Assembly: GCF_001642995.1 (NCBI RefSeq)
Contig: NZ_LOHS01000062.1
Location: 1-64,000, forward strand
DNA: 64,000 nucleotides
Direction of reading: 5' to 3'
Origin: Streptomyces jeddahensis
GTDB lineage: Bacteria; Actinomycetota; Actinomycetes; Streptomycetales; Streptomycetaceae
A model generated the notes under the pieces. The model was not told the origin of the DNA. It ran no database searches and was given only the letters and a program-made list of their open reading frames with translations. Numbering within the stretch: the first letter of the stretch is position 1; each line of letters starts with the position of its first letter. Positions 14,557-23,359 of this stretch are shown here, piece by piece. Made by a program: the position numbers and the translations under genes.

Positions 14557-15735
14557 GTGTCGCTGCCACCCCTGGTCGAGCCAGCTGCTGAGCTCACCGT
14601 AGACGAGGTCCGCAGGTACTCCCGCCACCTGATCATCCCCGACGTCGGGATGGACGGGCAGAAGCGGCTGAAGAACGCCAAGGTGCTGTGTGTGGGCGCC
14701 GGCGGCCTCGGATCGCCGGCCCTGATGTACCTGGCCGCGGCCGGCGTCGGCACGCTCGGCATCGTGGAGTTCGACGAGGTCGACGAGTCGAACCTGCAGC
14801 GCCAGATCATCCACAGCCAGGCGGACATCGGCCGCTCCAAGGCGGAGTCCGCGCGTGACTCCGTCAAGGGCATCAACCCGTACGTGAACGTGATCCTTCA
14901 CGAAGAGCGGCTCGAGGCCGAGAACGTGATGGAGATCTTCAGCCAGTACGACCTGATCGTCGACGGCACGGACAACTTCGCGACCCGCTACCTGGTCAAC
15001 GACGCGTGCGTGCTGCTGAACAAGCCGTACGTCTGGGGTTCGATCTACCGCTTCGACGGCCAGGCGTCCGTCTTCTGGTCCGAGCACGGCCCCTGCTACC
15101 GCTGCCTCTACCCGGAGCCCCCGCCGCCGGGCATGGTCCCCTCCTGCGCCGAGGGCGGCGTGCTGGGTGTCCTGTGCGCGTCCATCGGCTCCATCCAGGT
15201 CAACGAGGCCATCAAGCTCCTCGCGGGCATCGGCGAGCCGCTCGTCGGCCGCCTGATGATCTACGACGCCCTGGAGATGCAGTACCGCCAGGTCAAGGTC
15301 CGCAAGGACCCGAACTGCGCCGTCTGCGGTGAGAACCCGACCGTCACCGAGCTCATCGACTACGAGGCCTTCTGCGGCGTCGTGTCCGAGGAGGCCCAGG
15401 AGGCGGCCGCCGGTTCGACGATCACCCCGAAGCAGCTCAAGGAGTGGATCGACGACGGCGAGAACATCGACATCATCGATGTCCGCGAGCCGAACGAGTA
15501 CGAGATCGTCTCCATCCCCGGCGCCCGTCTGATCCCGAAGAACGAGTTCCTGATGGGCAACGCCCTGCAGGACCTCCCGCAGGACAAGAAGATCGTCCTG
15601 CACTGCAAGACGGGTGTCCGCAGTGCGGAAGTCCTCGCCGTGCTGAAGTCCGCGGGCTTCGCGGACGCGGTGCACGTCGGCGGCGGCGTGATCGGCTGGG
15701 TCAACCAGATCGAGCCCGAGAAGCCGGTGTACTAG
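14557..15735 (+). CDS. moeZ: MoeZ/MoeB adenylyltransferase-sulfurtransferase
   Basis: A 392-residue E1-like enzyme that adenylates the C-terminal glycine of small sulfur carriers (MoaD, ThiS, CysO types) and transfers sulfur. The ATP site GAGGLGSP is at residues 47-54, followed by DEVDESNLQRQ. Zinc ligands are C180/C183 (CYRC) and C254/C257 (CAVC). The C-terminal rhodanese domain has the active loop HCKTGVRS with Cys350. GTG 14557 with GGAG five bases upstream gives the standard Streptomyces length; the ATG at 14491 is less likely. Cytosolic, serving molybdopterin, thiamine and thiolated tRNA or natural-product pathways; moaE lies at 48543. A strong terminator follows. Confidence 0.97.
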   Translation: MSLPPLVEPAAELTVDEVRRYSRHLIIPDVGMDGQKRLKNAKVLCVGAGGLGSPALMYLAAAGVGTLGIVEFDEVDESNLQRQIIHSQADIGRSKAESARDSVKGINPYVNVILHEERLEAENVMEIFSQYDLIVDGTDNFATRYLVNDACVLLNKPYVWGSIYRFDGQASVFWSEHGPCYRCLYPEPPPPGMVPSCAEGGVLGVLCASIGSIQVNEAIKLLAGIGEPLVGRLMIYDALEMQYRQVKVRKDPNCAVCGENPTVTELIDYEAFCGVVSEEAQEAAAGSTITPKQLKEWIDDGENIDIIDVREPNEYEIVSIPGARLIPKNEFLMGNALQDLPQDKKIVLHCKTGVRSAEVLAVLKSAGFADAVHVGGGVIGWVNQIEPEKPVY

Positions 15736-15788
15736 GCCGCGCGTGGCGGCCGCGCGAGCCTGCCGGCCATCGCGCGCCTCGCTTTCGC

Positions 15789-15825
15789 AAGGGGCCCTGC
15801 TCGCATGCTGCGAGCGGGGCCCCTT
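15789..15825 (+). terminator. terminator after moeZ
   Basis: A 17-bp stem (AAGGGGCCC-T-GCTCGCA against TGCGAGC-G-GGGCCCCTT, one U-G wobble) with a three-base loop, 54 bp after the moeZ stop. Confidence 0.85.
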
Positions 15826-15840
15826 CCGCGTGCCGAGTCG

Positions 15841-15930
15841 CGCCGCGGTTCGGCACGCGGGGTCGGGGTGCGCCGCGGTTCGGCACGCGGGGTCGGGGTG
15901 CGCCGCGGTTCGGCACGCCGGTCGGGGCGA
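15841..15930. repeat. 30-bp tandem repeat, three copies
   Basis: Units at 15841-15870 and 15871-15900 are identical and the third (15901-15930) is diverged at its end; the core is CGCCGCGGTTCGGCACGC. They lie between moeZ and the convergent peptidase gene. Confidence 0.9.
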
Positions 15931-15958
15931 GGCCCGGACGCAGGTCCGGAGACGCAGG

Positions 15959-17503
15959 TCAGGAGCAGACCTTGCCGTCCTTCGGCACCGTGCCGTCCAG
16001 CAGGTAGTCGTTGACTGTCGTGTCGACGCAGTCGCTTCCGCTTCCGTACGCCCCGTGGCCCTCGCCCTTCCAGGTGAGCTCCACGCCGACGCCGTCGCCC
16101 AGCTCGTCGGCCATCTTCCGTGCGCCCTCGTACGGCGTGGCCGGGTCGCCCGTGTTGCCGACGACCAGGATCGGCGCGGAACCCGGGGCACTCACCTCCG
16201 GGTCGTCGTGCAGACCCGGCACCGGCCAGTCGTGGCACCAGCCCGCGGTGTCCCAGCCCAGGAACTCCCCGAAGACCGGGGATATCTTCCGGAACTCGGC
16301 CAGCCGCTGCTCGGCCTCCTCGGGCGTCGGGCGGTCCTTGCTGTCGAGGCAGGAGATCGCGCGCTGGGAGTGGCTCTGGGTGCTGTAGTTCCCCGACGGG
16401 TCGCGTTCGTTGTAGGTGTCGGCCAGCGCCAGCAGCTCCGTGCCGTCGCCCGCCTCCGCCGCCTTCAGGGCGCTGGTCAGCGCCGGCCAGTACGACCGGC
16501 TGTAGAGGGTCACGGTGATGCCTATGGTCGCCAGGGACTGGTTGAGCTCACGGTCCGTCGATGTCGGCAGCGGCTTCGCGTCTATCCGCTCGAGCAGATC
16601 CACGATCCTCTGGGTGCCCCGCTTCGGGTCCTGGCCGGTGGACCTGAGGTAGTTGTCGAGGGCCCGCTGGAAGCCCCGGGTCTGGTTCTCGGCATGGCCG
16701 ACCGCGCCGACGCTGGGATCGACCACGGCGTCGAGCACGAGGCGGCCCGTGTTCTTCGGGAACAGGTGTGCGTACACACCGCCCAGCTCGGTGCCGTACG
16801 AGATGCCGAAGTAGTGCAGCTTGTCGTCGCCGAGGACCTGGCGCATCAGGTCCATGTCGCGGGCGGCCTCCTCCGTGGAGACGTGCGCCAGCAGCTTCCC
16901 CGCGTCGCGCTCGCAGCCGTCGCCGAAGTCGTCCGCGTCCTTGAAATACGCCTTCTCCTCGGCCGCCGAGTCCGGCGTGAGGTCGACCGACTCGGCGGCC
17001 TGGATCTCCTTGTCGCTGCGGCAGCGCACGCCCTCGCTGGCGGCGACCCCGCGCGGGTCGAAGCTCACCAGGTCGTACCGCTCGCGCAGCGTCCCGTACT
17101 GGTCGGCGAACGACGGGAGCATCCCCACGCCCGAACCGCCCGGACCGCCGAAGTTGAACAGCAGCGAGCCGATGCGCTTTCCCTCGCCGGTGGACCGGGC
17201 GCGGATGAGGGCGATGTCGATGGTCTCGCCGTCCGGCTTCGCGTAGTCCAGCGGCACCCTGAGGGTCGCGCACTGCCAGTCGCCGCCGGGAGCGGGGGCG
17301 TCCGCGGTGCCCCTGCAGCGGCCCCAGTCGAGCTTCTGCGAGGTGAGGGACGCGGGCAGGTCCGGGCCCTTGGAGCCCGCTGGCGAAGAGGCTGCCGTCG
17401 ACGGCTTGGAGTCCTCCGTCGCGCCGCCGCCTCCCGCGCCGCCGCAACCGGCCACCAGCAGTGCTGCTGCGGCCAGCGCTGCTGACCGTACGAAGCGCGG
17501 CAT
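15959..17503 (-). CDS. secreted S33 peptidase lipoprotein (tripeptidyl aminopeptidase-like), copy 1
   Basis: A 514-residue exported serine peptidase of the alpha/beta-hydrolase S33 (Tap/SlpD-E) type, which removes tripeptides or single residues from peptide N-termini. A lipoprotein signal ends at LLVAGC (Cys20). FNFGGPGGSG is the oxyanion loop, GISYG gives Ser235, GNTGDPATP the Asp and GHGAY the His; the C-terminal part is a TAP-like domain with several Cys that probably form disulfides. ATG 17503 was chosen over GTG 17509 because GGAAGGAAG is correctly spaced. It is about 130 bp from a close paralogue at 17632 in the same orientation, a tandem duplication. Confidence 0.9.
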   Translation of the reverse strand: MPRFVRSAALAAAALLVAGCGGAGGGGATEDSKPSTAASSPAGSKGPDLPASLTSQKLDWGRCRGTADAPAPGGDWQCATLRVPLDYAKPDGETIDIALIRARSTGEGKRIGSLLFNFGGPGGSGVGMLPSFADQYGTLRERYDLVSFDPRGVAASEGVRCRSDKEIQAAESVDLTPDSAAEEKAYFKDADDFGDGCERDAGKLLAHVSTEEAARDMDLMRQVLGDDKLHYFGISYGTELGGVYAHLFPKNTGRLVLDAVVDPSVGAVGHAENQTRGFQRALDNYLRSTGQDPKRGTQRIVDLLERIDAKPLPTSTDRELNQSLATIGITVTLYSRSYWPALTSALKAAEAGDGTELLALADTYNERDPSGNYSTQSHSQRAISCLDSKDRPTPEEAEQRLAEFRKISPVFGEFLGWDTAGWCHDWPVPGLHDDPEVSAPGSAPILVVGNTGDPATPYEGARKMADELGDGVGVELTWKGEGHGAYGSGSDCVDTTVNDYLLDGTVPKDGKVCS

Positions 17504-17631
17504 GGGCACTTCCTTCCCCCTCGACAGCCCCCACGGACGACTTCAGGCCATAGTAGGCAGGCCCACCGACAACGGCAGTCGGGGCCGACGGCAGGCAGTA
17601 GTCGACGGCAGGCAGTGGCCGACGGCAGGCG

Positions 17632-19179
17632 TCACGTGCAGACCGTGCCCGCCTTCGGCACGGTGCCGTCCAGCAGATAGCTGTTCACCGCGCCCGTCAC
17701 GCAGCTGTTGCCGCTGTCGTAGGCGCCGTGCCCCTGGCCCTTGTACGTCAGCTCCACGCCCACGCCCTTGCCCAGTGCCTGGGCCATCCTGGGCGCGCCC
17801 TCGTACGGCGTGGCCGGGTCGCCGGTGTTGCCGATGACCACGATCGGCGCCGCCCCGGCGGCACTCACGTCGGGGTGCTCGGCGGCTCCCGGGACGGCCC
17901 AGTCGGTGCAGCCGATCAGGCCCCATGCGAGATAGTCGCCGAACATCGGCGATTCCTTGCGGAACTCCGGAAGGTTCTCCTCGACGTCCGCCACGGTGTA
18001 GCGGGGCTTGTCGTCGGAGCAGTTGATGGCGACGTTGGCCGGCACGAGATTGCTGTACTCGCCGTCCTCGTTGCGCCCGGTCAGCGAGTCGGACAGGAAC
18101 ATCAGGATCTGGCCGTTGCCCTCGTACGCCTGCTGCAGCCCGTCGGTGAGGTACTCCCAGAAGTCCTTGGAGTACAGCGCCTGCACGATGCCGTTCGTGG
18201 CGGCCGTCTGGGTCAGGTCGCGCGGGAAGATGCCGGGGATCGGCTTGGCCTCCAGGTCCCTCAGCAGCTTCGCGATCCGGTCCTTGACGTCCTGCTCGGT
18301 GTCGCCGACCGGGCATTCCTCGACCTTGGACGTGCAGTCCTTCGCGTAGTTGTCGAGCGCGAGCTGGAACCCGCCGGCCTGGGCCAGCGAGCTCTCCTCG
18401 GGCGTCAGGGTGGGGTCGACGACGGCGTCGAACACGGCACGGCCGACCCGCTTCGGGAACAGGTGCGCGTAGACACCGCCCAGTTCCGTGCCGTACGAGA
18501 TGCCGAAGTAGTACAGCTTGTCGTCGCCGAGTACCTGGCGCATCAGGTCCATGTCGCGGGCCGCGTCCGTCGTGCGGACGTGGGGCAGGATCCTGCCGGA
18601 CCTCTCCTCGCAGGCGGCGTTGAACGACTTGGTGTTGTCGACGAGCGCCGTCCGCTCCGCGGCGTCGTCGGGCGTGCCGTCCGTCTCGAAGAACTCGTCG
18701 AGCTGCTCGTCGTCCTTGCACACCACGGGGTCGCTGCGGCCGACGCCGCGCGGGTCGAAGCTCACCAGGTCGTAGCGCGTGCGCAGCTTGGTGTACTGGT
18801 CGCCGAAGGCGGGCAGCGTGGTCACGCCCGAGCCTCCGGGGCCGCCGAAGTTGAAGATGAGGGAGCCGATCCGCTTGTCCTTCGGGCCGCTGGCCTGGGC
18901 GCGGATGAGCGCGATGCCGATCGTGTCGCCCTCGGGGTCGCTCCAGTCGAGGGGGGCCTTCATGGTGGCGCACTGCCATTCGTCGCCGCCCGGCAGCGGC
19001 GAGGGGGACTCGCTGCTGCCCTCCAGCGGCGAGGGGACCGGGCAGGCCTTCCACGTCAGCTCCTGGGCCGTCAGATCCTCGTCCTTCGGAGTGTCGTCGG
19101 TGCAGCCCGAGACGGTGGCGGACAACAGGGCGGCGGTGGCGAGCAGGGCAGCAGTACGCAGACGGGCTGGCTTCGGCAT
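17632..19179 (-). CDS. secreted S33 peptidase lipoprotein, copy 2
   Basis: A 515-residue paralogue of the neighbouring peptidase, with lipobox SATVSGC (Cys26), FNFGGPGGSG, nucleophile GISYG (Ser228), Asp in GNTGDPATP, His in GHGAY and the same ending YLLDGTVPKAGTVC. Many blocks are identical between the two (RDMDLMRQVLGDDKL, AHLFPK), showing gene duplication. ATG 19179 follows AGGATGAAGG. It is upstream of copy 1 and probably transcribed with it. It should process peptides at the cell surface, for example during growth on protein or removal of propeptides. Which substrates distinguish the copies cannot be told. Confidence 0.9.
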   Translation of the reverse strand: MPKPARLRTAALLATAALLSATVSGCTDDTPKDEDLTAQELTWKACPVPSPLEGSSESPSPLPGGDEWQCATMKAPLDWSDPEGDTIGIALIRAQASGPKDKRIGSLIFNFGGPGGSGVTTLPAFGDQYTKLRTRYDLVSFDPRGVGRSDPVVCKDDEQLDEFFETDGTPDDAAERTALVDNTKSFNAACEERSGRILPHVRTTDAARDMDLMRQVLGDDKLYYFGISYGTELGGVYAHLFPKRVGRAVFDAVVDPTLTPEESSLAQAGGFQLALDNYAKDCTSKVEECPVGDTEQDVKDRIAKLLRDLEAKPIPGIFPRDLTQTAATNGIVQALYSKDFWEYLTDGLQQAYEGNGQILMFLSDSLTGRNEDGEYSNLVPANVAINCSDDKPRYTVADVEENLPEFRKESPMFGDYLAWGLIGCTDWAVPGAAEHPDVSAAGAAPIVVIGNTGDPATPYEGAPRMAQALGKGVGVELTYKGQGHGAYDSGNSCVTGAVNSYLLDGTVPKAGTVCT

Positions 19180-19291
19180 GCCTTCATCCTGCGGCGGCAG
19201 CGGATCTGCCGCGCGCGGGAGGCGGGCCGTGCGGGTGAGAGAGGGGGAGGCCGTGAGCTCACTCCCTTGTGCGTCGGATCGTCGTAGATCC

Positions 19292-22200
19292 TCAGAGCGC
19301 TTCCTTGCGCGTCAGATAGTTGAAGAACAGCCAGCCCGGAAGCACCGGCAGCCACAGCGTCAGCAGCCGGTACAGCAGCACCGCGGGCGTCGCCACCTCC
19401 AGCGGCAGCCCCACCGCCACCAGGCCGAACGTCAGCGCGCCCTCGACTGCCCCGATACCGCCGGGCGTGGGCGCCGCCGACCCCAGCGCGTTACCGGCGA
19501 GGAAGACGACGGCGACACTGGCGAGGCTCAGCGACGTCGTCTCGTGGCCGAAAGCCCGGATCGAGGCGTCCAGACACATCACGAAGCACGCGGTCAGCAG
19601 CAGGACGCCGCCGACTCCGGTGACCAGCTTCTGCGGCCTCTGCAGTACGTCGAGCATGCGCGGCACGACACCGGCGAACAGCGACCGCACGCGCGTGACC
19701 ACGAACTTCCGCAGGAACGGGATCGATGTCACGACCAGCAGCAGCACCGCGACCGTCAACAGGCCCGCGATGACCGTGCGGGACGGCGACAGCGAAGGCG
19801 TCTTCTCCGTACCCGTCAGATAGCCGAAGGCGAGCAGCAGCAGGATGTGCGATCCAAGGCCGACCAGCTGGGACGCGCCGACGCTCGACACCGCGAGCCC
19901 CGGTCGCACCCCGGCGCGCTGCAAGAAACGCGTGTTCAGGGCGACACCGCCCACCGCCGCGGGCGCCACGATCTTCACGAACGACCCGGCGACCTGTGCC
20001 GCCACGGCCCTCAGGAACGGCACCCGCTCCGGTACGAAGCCCAGCAGGCTCATGGCCGCCGCGAAGTAGCTGAGCGCCGAGAACAGCACGGCCGCGGCGA
20101 CCCAGCCCCACTCGGCCTTGGAGAAGAGCGTTCCGACCGGGACGTGGGTCAGCTGCGACAGCAGGAAGTACGCACCGATCGCCCCGGCGATGAAGCTGAT
20201 CAACGTGCGCGGCCTGATCCGCTCGAGGCGGGCCGGTTCGACCGGCGCCTGCGGCCTGATGAGCAGCACCTGGTGGCGGATCAGGGTGAGCAGATCCTCC
20301 TCGCGTGCCTCCTCCAGGGCTTCGTCGATCGCCCGCTTCTCGGCCCGTTTCGCCGCGCGGACCGCGTGCTTCTCGGCTCGGGCGCCCTCTTTGCCGGACC
20401 GTTTGTCCAGCACGACACGGTCGCCGGCGGCCTCCGTCTCGTCCGGCTCTGCCGCCTTGCCTGCCGCGGACGCTTCCAGGACGGCCTCGCGTTCGCGCTG
20501 CGAGCGCTCGCGGGCCAGCCTGCGCAGCGTCGCGCGCGTGGTGCGGGTCAGCGCGATCGGCTGCAGCATCGGCAGGCAGTCGGCGACCGCGTCCGGACCC
20601 AGCACGGCGACCGCCGAGGCCACCGCCCGTTCGGCGCCGACCCGCAGACCGAGCGTGGTGAGGAGTTGCGCGATGTCCATGCGCAGCACCAGGTCGCCGG
20701 CCGCGATCTCGCCACCGCGCAGATCGGTGAGCATCACCTTGCCGGAACGGTCCACCAGGATCGCGTCGCCCGAGAGCCGCCGGTGCGCGATGCGCCGCGA
20801 CTGCAGCGCCTTCACCTGGCGCCAGGTGTCGTGCAGCAGCGCGTCGGTGATCTCCTCGTCCGGCACCGTGTCGAGCGTGCGGCCGCCCAGATGCTCGTAG
20901 ACGAGGATCACCGCGTCCGGGCCGAGCTCGGACGTCGCGATCAGCCGGGGGGCGTTGGCGCCGGCCGCGATCGCCGCGTACGCCAGGAGCGCCTCCTGCT
21001 CCAGGGCCTGGCGCAGCGACTGGAGGCTGCTGCGGGTCGTGATGCCGCGCAGCGTCAGCCTGCGCCATACGCGGTAGAAGAAGCCCTGCGCCTGCTGCTC
21101 GCGGTCGACCACCGTGACGTCGAGGGGCGGGCCGTCCTCCAGCGTGACGAAGTAGCGGCGGCCGCGATCGCCGTTCTCCGACGCGGCGTCCGGGGGCTCG
21201 ACCCGGGCCGCGCTGACCGGGCGGAAGCCGACGTGCCGCAGGCCTGCGAGCAGTGTCTGGCCGGTCGGCCGGATGTTCGGGGAACCGACCGCGTACAGCG
21301 TTCCGTACGCCACGGTCCAGCCGATCAGCACCGTCAGGAGGATCGAGAACGCCGTCGTGTAGCCCGTGACCAGCATCGAGAAGGCGTCGAGCACCACCAC
21401 GACCCACAGCACCGCCCGCCAGCGCGGTCTGCGGGACATGCCGACGGCCGTCATGTACGCGATGACCGGGGCGAGATAGCCGTGGACCGGGTCGGTCAGG
21501 GCGTGTATGTCGCCTGGCGAGGGCTGAGTGAGCGCGTCCTGGATGGAGTCCGGCGCGGCCTTCGCCACCCACAGGTCGGTGGCGAGCGTCACGCCGTGCG
21601 CGAGGACCGCCGCCAGGACACCGTCCGCGATGCGCAGGCCGTCCCGTTTGATCAGCCGCTCGATCGCGAAGGCGACCGGCACGAGAAGGATCGCGATGCT
21701 GGACGCCAGACCCGCGATCTTGATCAGCAGATCGGGCGCCTGGCCGGTGCCCTTGTTGATGTCCTGCTCGAGGCCGGACGTGGTGCCGTGCGCGAACCCG
21801 GCGATCGCCAGCAGCACGACGATCGCCAGGATGCCCACGAGCACCCGCATCAGGTCGGACGGACGGTGCACGCGCGCGGGGAGCAGCGGTTCGTCGCCCT
21901 CGACCTGTTCGGCGTGGGGGCCGTGAGCTTTCTTCAGGTCCGACTTCCCGCTCGGCGCGGCGGCTTCTGCGGGGGGCGGGCCGGTGTCCTGGCCGGTGGC
22001 ATGGTCGGTGTGCTGGCTCGTGGCACGGCCGGAGTCCTGACCGGCGGCATGGTCAGTGTCCTGGCCCGCGTCGCGGGCGGGGTCCTGGGCAGTGTCCTGG
22101 TCGGGGGCGCGGCCGAGGTCCTGGGCAGCGTCCTGGTCGGGGTCCTGGGCGGCGTCCTGGTCGGGGGCGCGGTCCGAGGCCTGGTCAGTGTCCCGGCCGG

Positions 22201-22318
22201 TCTCCGGGCGCGAGGCAGCCGCAGAGGTGCCCGCCGTCTCATCGGGGTGCACGCCCTGCTGCTCCGTCGTCTCTTCCTGATCTCGTATCACCAGACACCG
22301 CCCGCACGATGGTGGCAT
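19292..22318 (-). CDS. lysylphosphatidylglycerol synthase-like (UPF0104) membrane protein with kinase-like segment
   Basis: About 1008 residues. Residues 1-125 are a disordered Asp/Gln-rich repeat region (PDQDAAQDPDQDAAQDLG). A first membrane block follows (LMRVLVGILAIVVLLAIAG onward, about six helices), then a cytosolic part resembling a protein or aminoglycoside kinase (YEHLGGRTLD, HRRLSGDAILVDRSG, LTDLRGGEI), a charged linker, and a C-terminal UPF0104/AglD flippase domain with about eight helices and the conserved GGIGAVEG. ATG 22318 has only a poor ribosome site; GTG 22291 is an alternative. It is likely a lipid flippase or aminoacyl-lipid protein, with the kinase-like part sensing or binding rather than catalysing, since DFG reads DLR. 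It is divergent from the ATL gene. Confidence 0.82.
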   Translation of the reverse strand: MPPSCGRCLVIRDQEETTEQQGVHPDETAGTSAAASRPETGRDTDQASDRAPDQDAAQDPDQDAAQDLGRAPDQDTAQDPARDAGQDTDHAAGQDSGRATSQHTDHATGQDTGPPPAEAAAPSGKSDLKKAHGPHAEQVEGDEPLLPARVHRPSDLMRVLVGILAIVVLLAIAGFAHGTTSGLEQDINKGTGQAPDLLIKIAGLASSIAILLVPVAFAIERLIKRDGLRIADGVLAAVLAHGVTLATDLWVAKAAPDSIQDALTQPSPGDIHALTDPVHGYLAPVIAYMTAVGMSRRPRWRAVLWVVVVLDAFSMLVTGYTTAFSILLTVLIGWTVAYGTLYAVGSPNIRPTGQTLLAGLRHVGFRPVSAARVEPPDAASENGDRGRRYFVTLEDGPPLDVTVVDREQQAQGFFYRVWRRLTLRGITTRSSLQSLRQALEQEALLAYAAIAAGANAPRLIATSELGPDAVILVYEHLGGRTLDTVPDEEITDALLHDTWRQVKALQSRRIAHRRLSGDAILVDRSGKVMLTDLRGGEIAAGDLVLRMDIAQLLTTLGLRVGAERAVASAVAVLGPDAVADCLPMLQPIALTRTTRATLRRLARERSQREREAVLEASAAGKAAEPDETEAAGDRVVLDKRSGKEGARAEKHAVRAAKRAEKRAIDEALEEAREEDLLTLIRHQVLLIRPQAPVEPARLERIRPRTLISFIAGAIGAYFLLSQLTHVPVGTLFSKAEWGWVAAAVLFSALSYFAAAMSLLGFVPERVPFLRAVAAQVAGSFVKIVAPAAVGGVALNTRFLQRAGVRPGLAVSSVGASQLVGLGSHILLLLAFGYLTGTEKTPSLSPSRTVIAGLLTVAVLLLVVTSIPFLRKFVVTRVRSLFAGVVPRMLDVLQRPQKLVTGVGGVLLLTACFVMCLDASIRAFGHETTSLSLASVAVVFLAGNALGSAAPTPGGIGAVEGALTFGLVAVGLPLEVATPAVLLYRLLTLWLPVLPGWLFFNYLTRKEAL

Positions 22319-22476
22319 GCCCCGCCGACAGACGTGGGCATCAGGGTGCATTGCGAGGAAGCCCGGCCCCGCCCGAACGCCCGCACCTGCCGCTCGGTGC
22401 TCGCGCCGGAACGCTCCGTCAGTGCTCGGTCGCGGAGTCGGTCGCCGTGTCGGTGGCGTGCGGCAGGATGGGTCGG

Positions 22477-22830
22477 ATGAGCGAGGAGAGCCCCCCGGCG
22501 GAGGAGCTGCCGGAGTACGCGGAGCGGGTCCTGGAGGTCGCCGAGCTGATCCCGGCGGGCCGCGTGATGACGTACGGCGACGTGGCCGAATGGCTGGCGG
22601 AGGCCGGGCCGCGCCAGGTCGGCCGTGTGATGGCCCTCTACGGAGGCGCCGTGCCGTGGTGGCGCGTGGTGCGCGCGGACGGCGTCCTGCTCCCCGGCCA
22701 CGAGCTGGAGGCGCTGGGGCACTACCGCGCCGAGGGCACGCCGCTGCGTGAGGCCGGCAACTCGGCGGACGGACAGCTGCCGCGTATCGACATGAGGCGC
22801 GCCAGATGGGATGGCGAGGGAGGGCCGTAG
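22477..22830 (+). CDS. alkyltransferase-like protein (ATL), MGMT family without catalytic Cys
   Basis: A 117-residue DNA-binding protein of the O6-alkylguanine-DNA alkyltransferase family. The core RVMTYGDVAEWL and PRQVGRVMALYGG is normal, but the catalytic PCHRVV reads PWWRVV, so Trp replaces the alkyl-accepting Cys. Family knowledge says such ATLs bind alkylated bases and flag them for nucleotide excision repair. ATG 22477 is chosen; CAGGAT seven bases upstream may act as a -10 of a leaderless mRNA or as the ribosome site. It stands upstream of adnAB and uvrD2, as does Rv3204 near adnAB in Mycobacterium. Confidence 0.92.
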   Translation: MSEESPPAEELPEYAERVLEVAELIPAGRVMTYGDVAEWLAEAGPRQVGRVMALYGGAVPWWRVVRADGVLLPGHELEALGHYRAEGTPLREAGNSADGQLPRIDMRRARWDGEGGP

Positions 22831-22852
22831 GGCGGTCGGCGGCGCGGTGGTG

Positions 22853-23359
22853 ATGTCGGCTGCCTCTGCCACGACACGACCCCACGCGCGCGTGGAGGTG
22901 CGGCGGACGCCCCCGGCGGCTCCTCCGAGGTCGGCTCCTCCGAGGTCGGCTCCTCCGAGGTCGGCTCCTCCGGGGTCGGCTCCTCGGGGGTCGGCTCCTC
23001 CGGGGTCGGCTCCACGGCCGTCGGCTCCACGGCCGTCGGCTCCACGGCCGTCGGCTCCACGGCCGTCGGGTCCACGGCCGTCGGGTCGCGGTGCTCCCCG
23101 GGACAGGGAACCGGGGGACACGGGCGGGTTCACACCAGAAAGCTTCCGGCATTCCGGCGCGGCGCGGAGGCCCTGTGGCCCGTACGAGGGAAGCCGGGCG
23201 CCTCCGCAGACCGCGTTACCTTCGATGTCTGGGCCGCAGGGACTCCCCTCTGCCCGCGACGGAGGGGGCTCTGCGCTCACCCCCGTCGACTCAGCAACCG
23301 CTCCGCCCGCGCGGCTGCTCGACAACCAGCACACCCACCAGGACCGGCGAACCACGTGA
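22853..23359 (+). CDS. questionable Pro-rich frame with pentapeptide repeats, coupled to adnA
   Basis: A 168-codon frame starting at ATG 22853 (MSAASATTRPHARVEV), with eleven tandem SAPPR/SAPRP pentapeptides and an unremarkable C-terminal half. Its TGA overlaps the adnA GTG (GTGA at 23356-23359), which suggests coupled translation. Against it: the ribosome site is poor, third-position GC in the repeat is low in this frame, a TTA codon occurs, and no family is recognised. The opposite strand reads the same repeat as acidic pentapeptides with better codon usage but overlaps the ATL gene. It may be only the adnA leader with a minisatellite. Confidence 0.3.
   Translation: MSAASATTRPHARVEVRRTPPAAPPRSAPPRSAPPRSAPPGSAPRGSAPPGSAPRPSAPRPSAPRPSAPRPSGPRPSGRGAPRDREPGDTGGFTPESFRHSGAARRPCGPYEGSRAPPQTALPSMSGPQGLPSARDGGGSALTPVDSATAPPARLLDNQHTHQDRRTT
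22921..23085. repeat. 15-bp tandem repeat, eleven units
   Basis: Three units TCCTCCGAGGTCGGC, three variants with GGGG, then five units TCCACGGCCGTCGG(C/G), with no spacing between units. The period is a multiple of three in both strands. Confidence 0.95.

Noticed and set aside
18779..22480. 1233-codon open frame on the plus strand
   Set aside because: Antisense to the peptidase and LPG-synthase-like genes, which have clear domains; the plus frame is Arg/Gln/His-rich without motifs.
22722..23075. Minus-strand frame with EEPTS/VEPTA pentapeptides
   Set aside because: Codon usage is good, but it overlaps the ATL gene by over 100 bp antisense, has no ribosome site and no family; the repeat alone explains the open frame.
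22921..23085. Possible CRISPR array
   Set aside because: Units of 15 bp are contiguous with no spacers; the same applies to the 21-, 26- and 30-bp arrays elsewhere. No cas genes are present.
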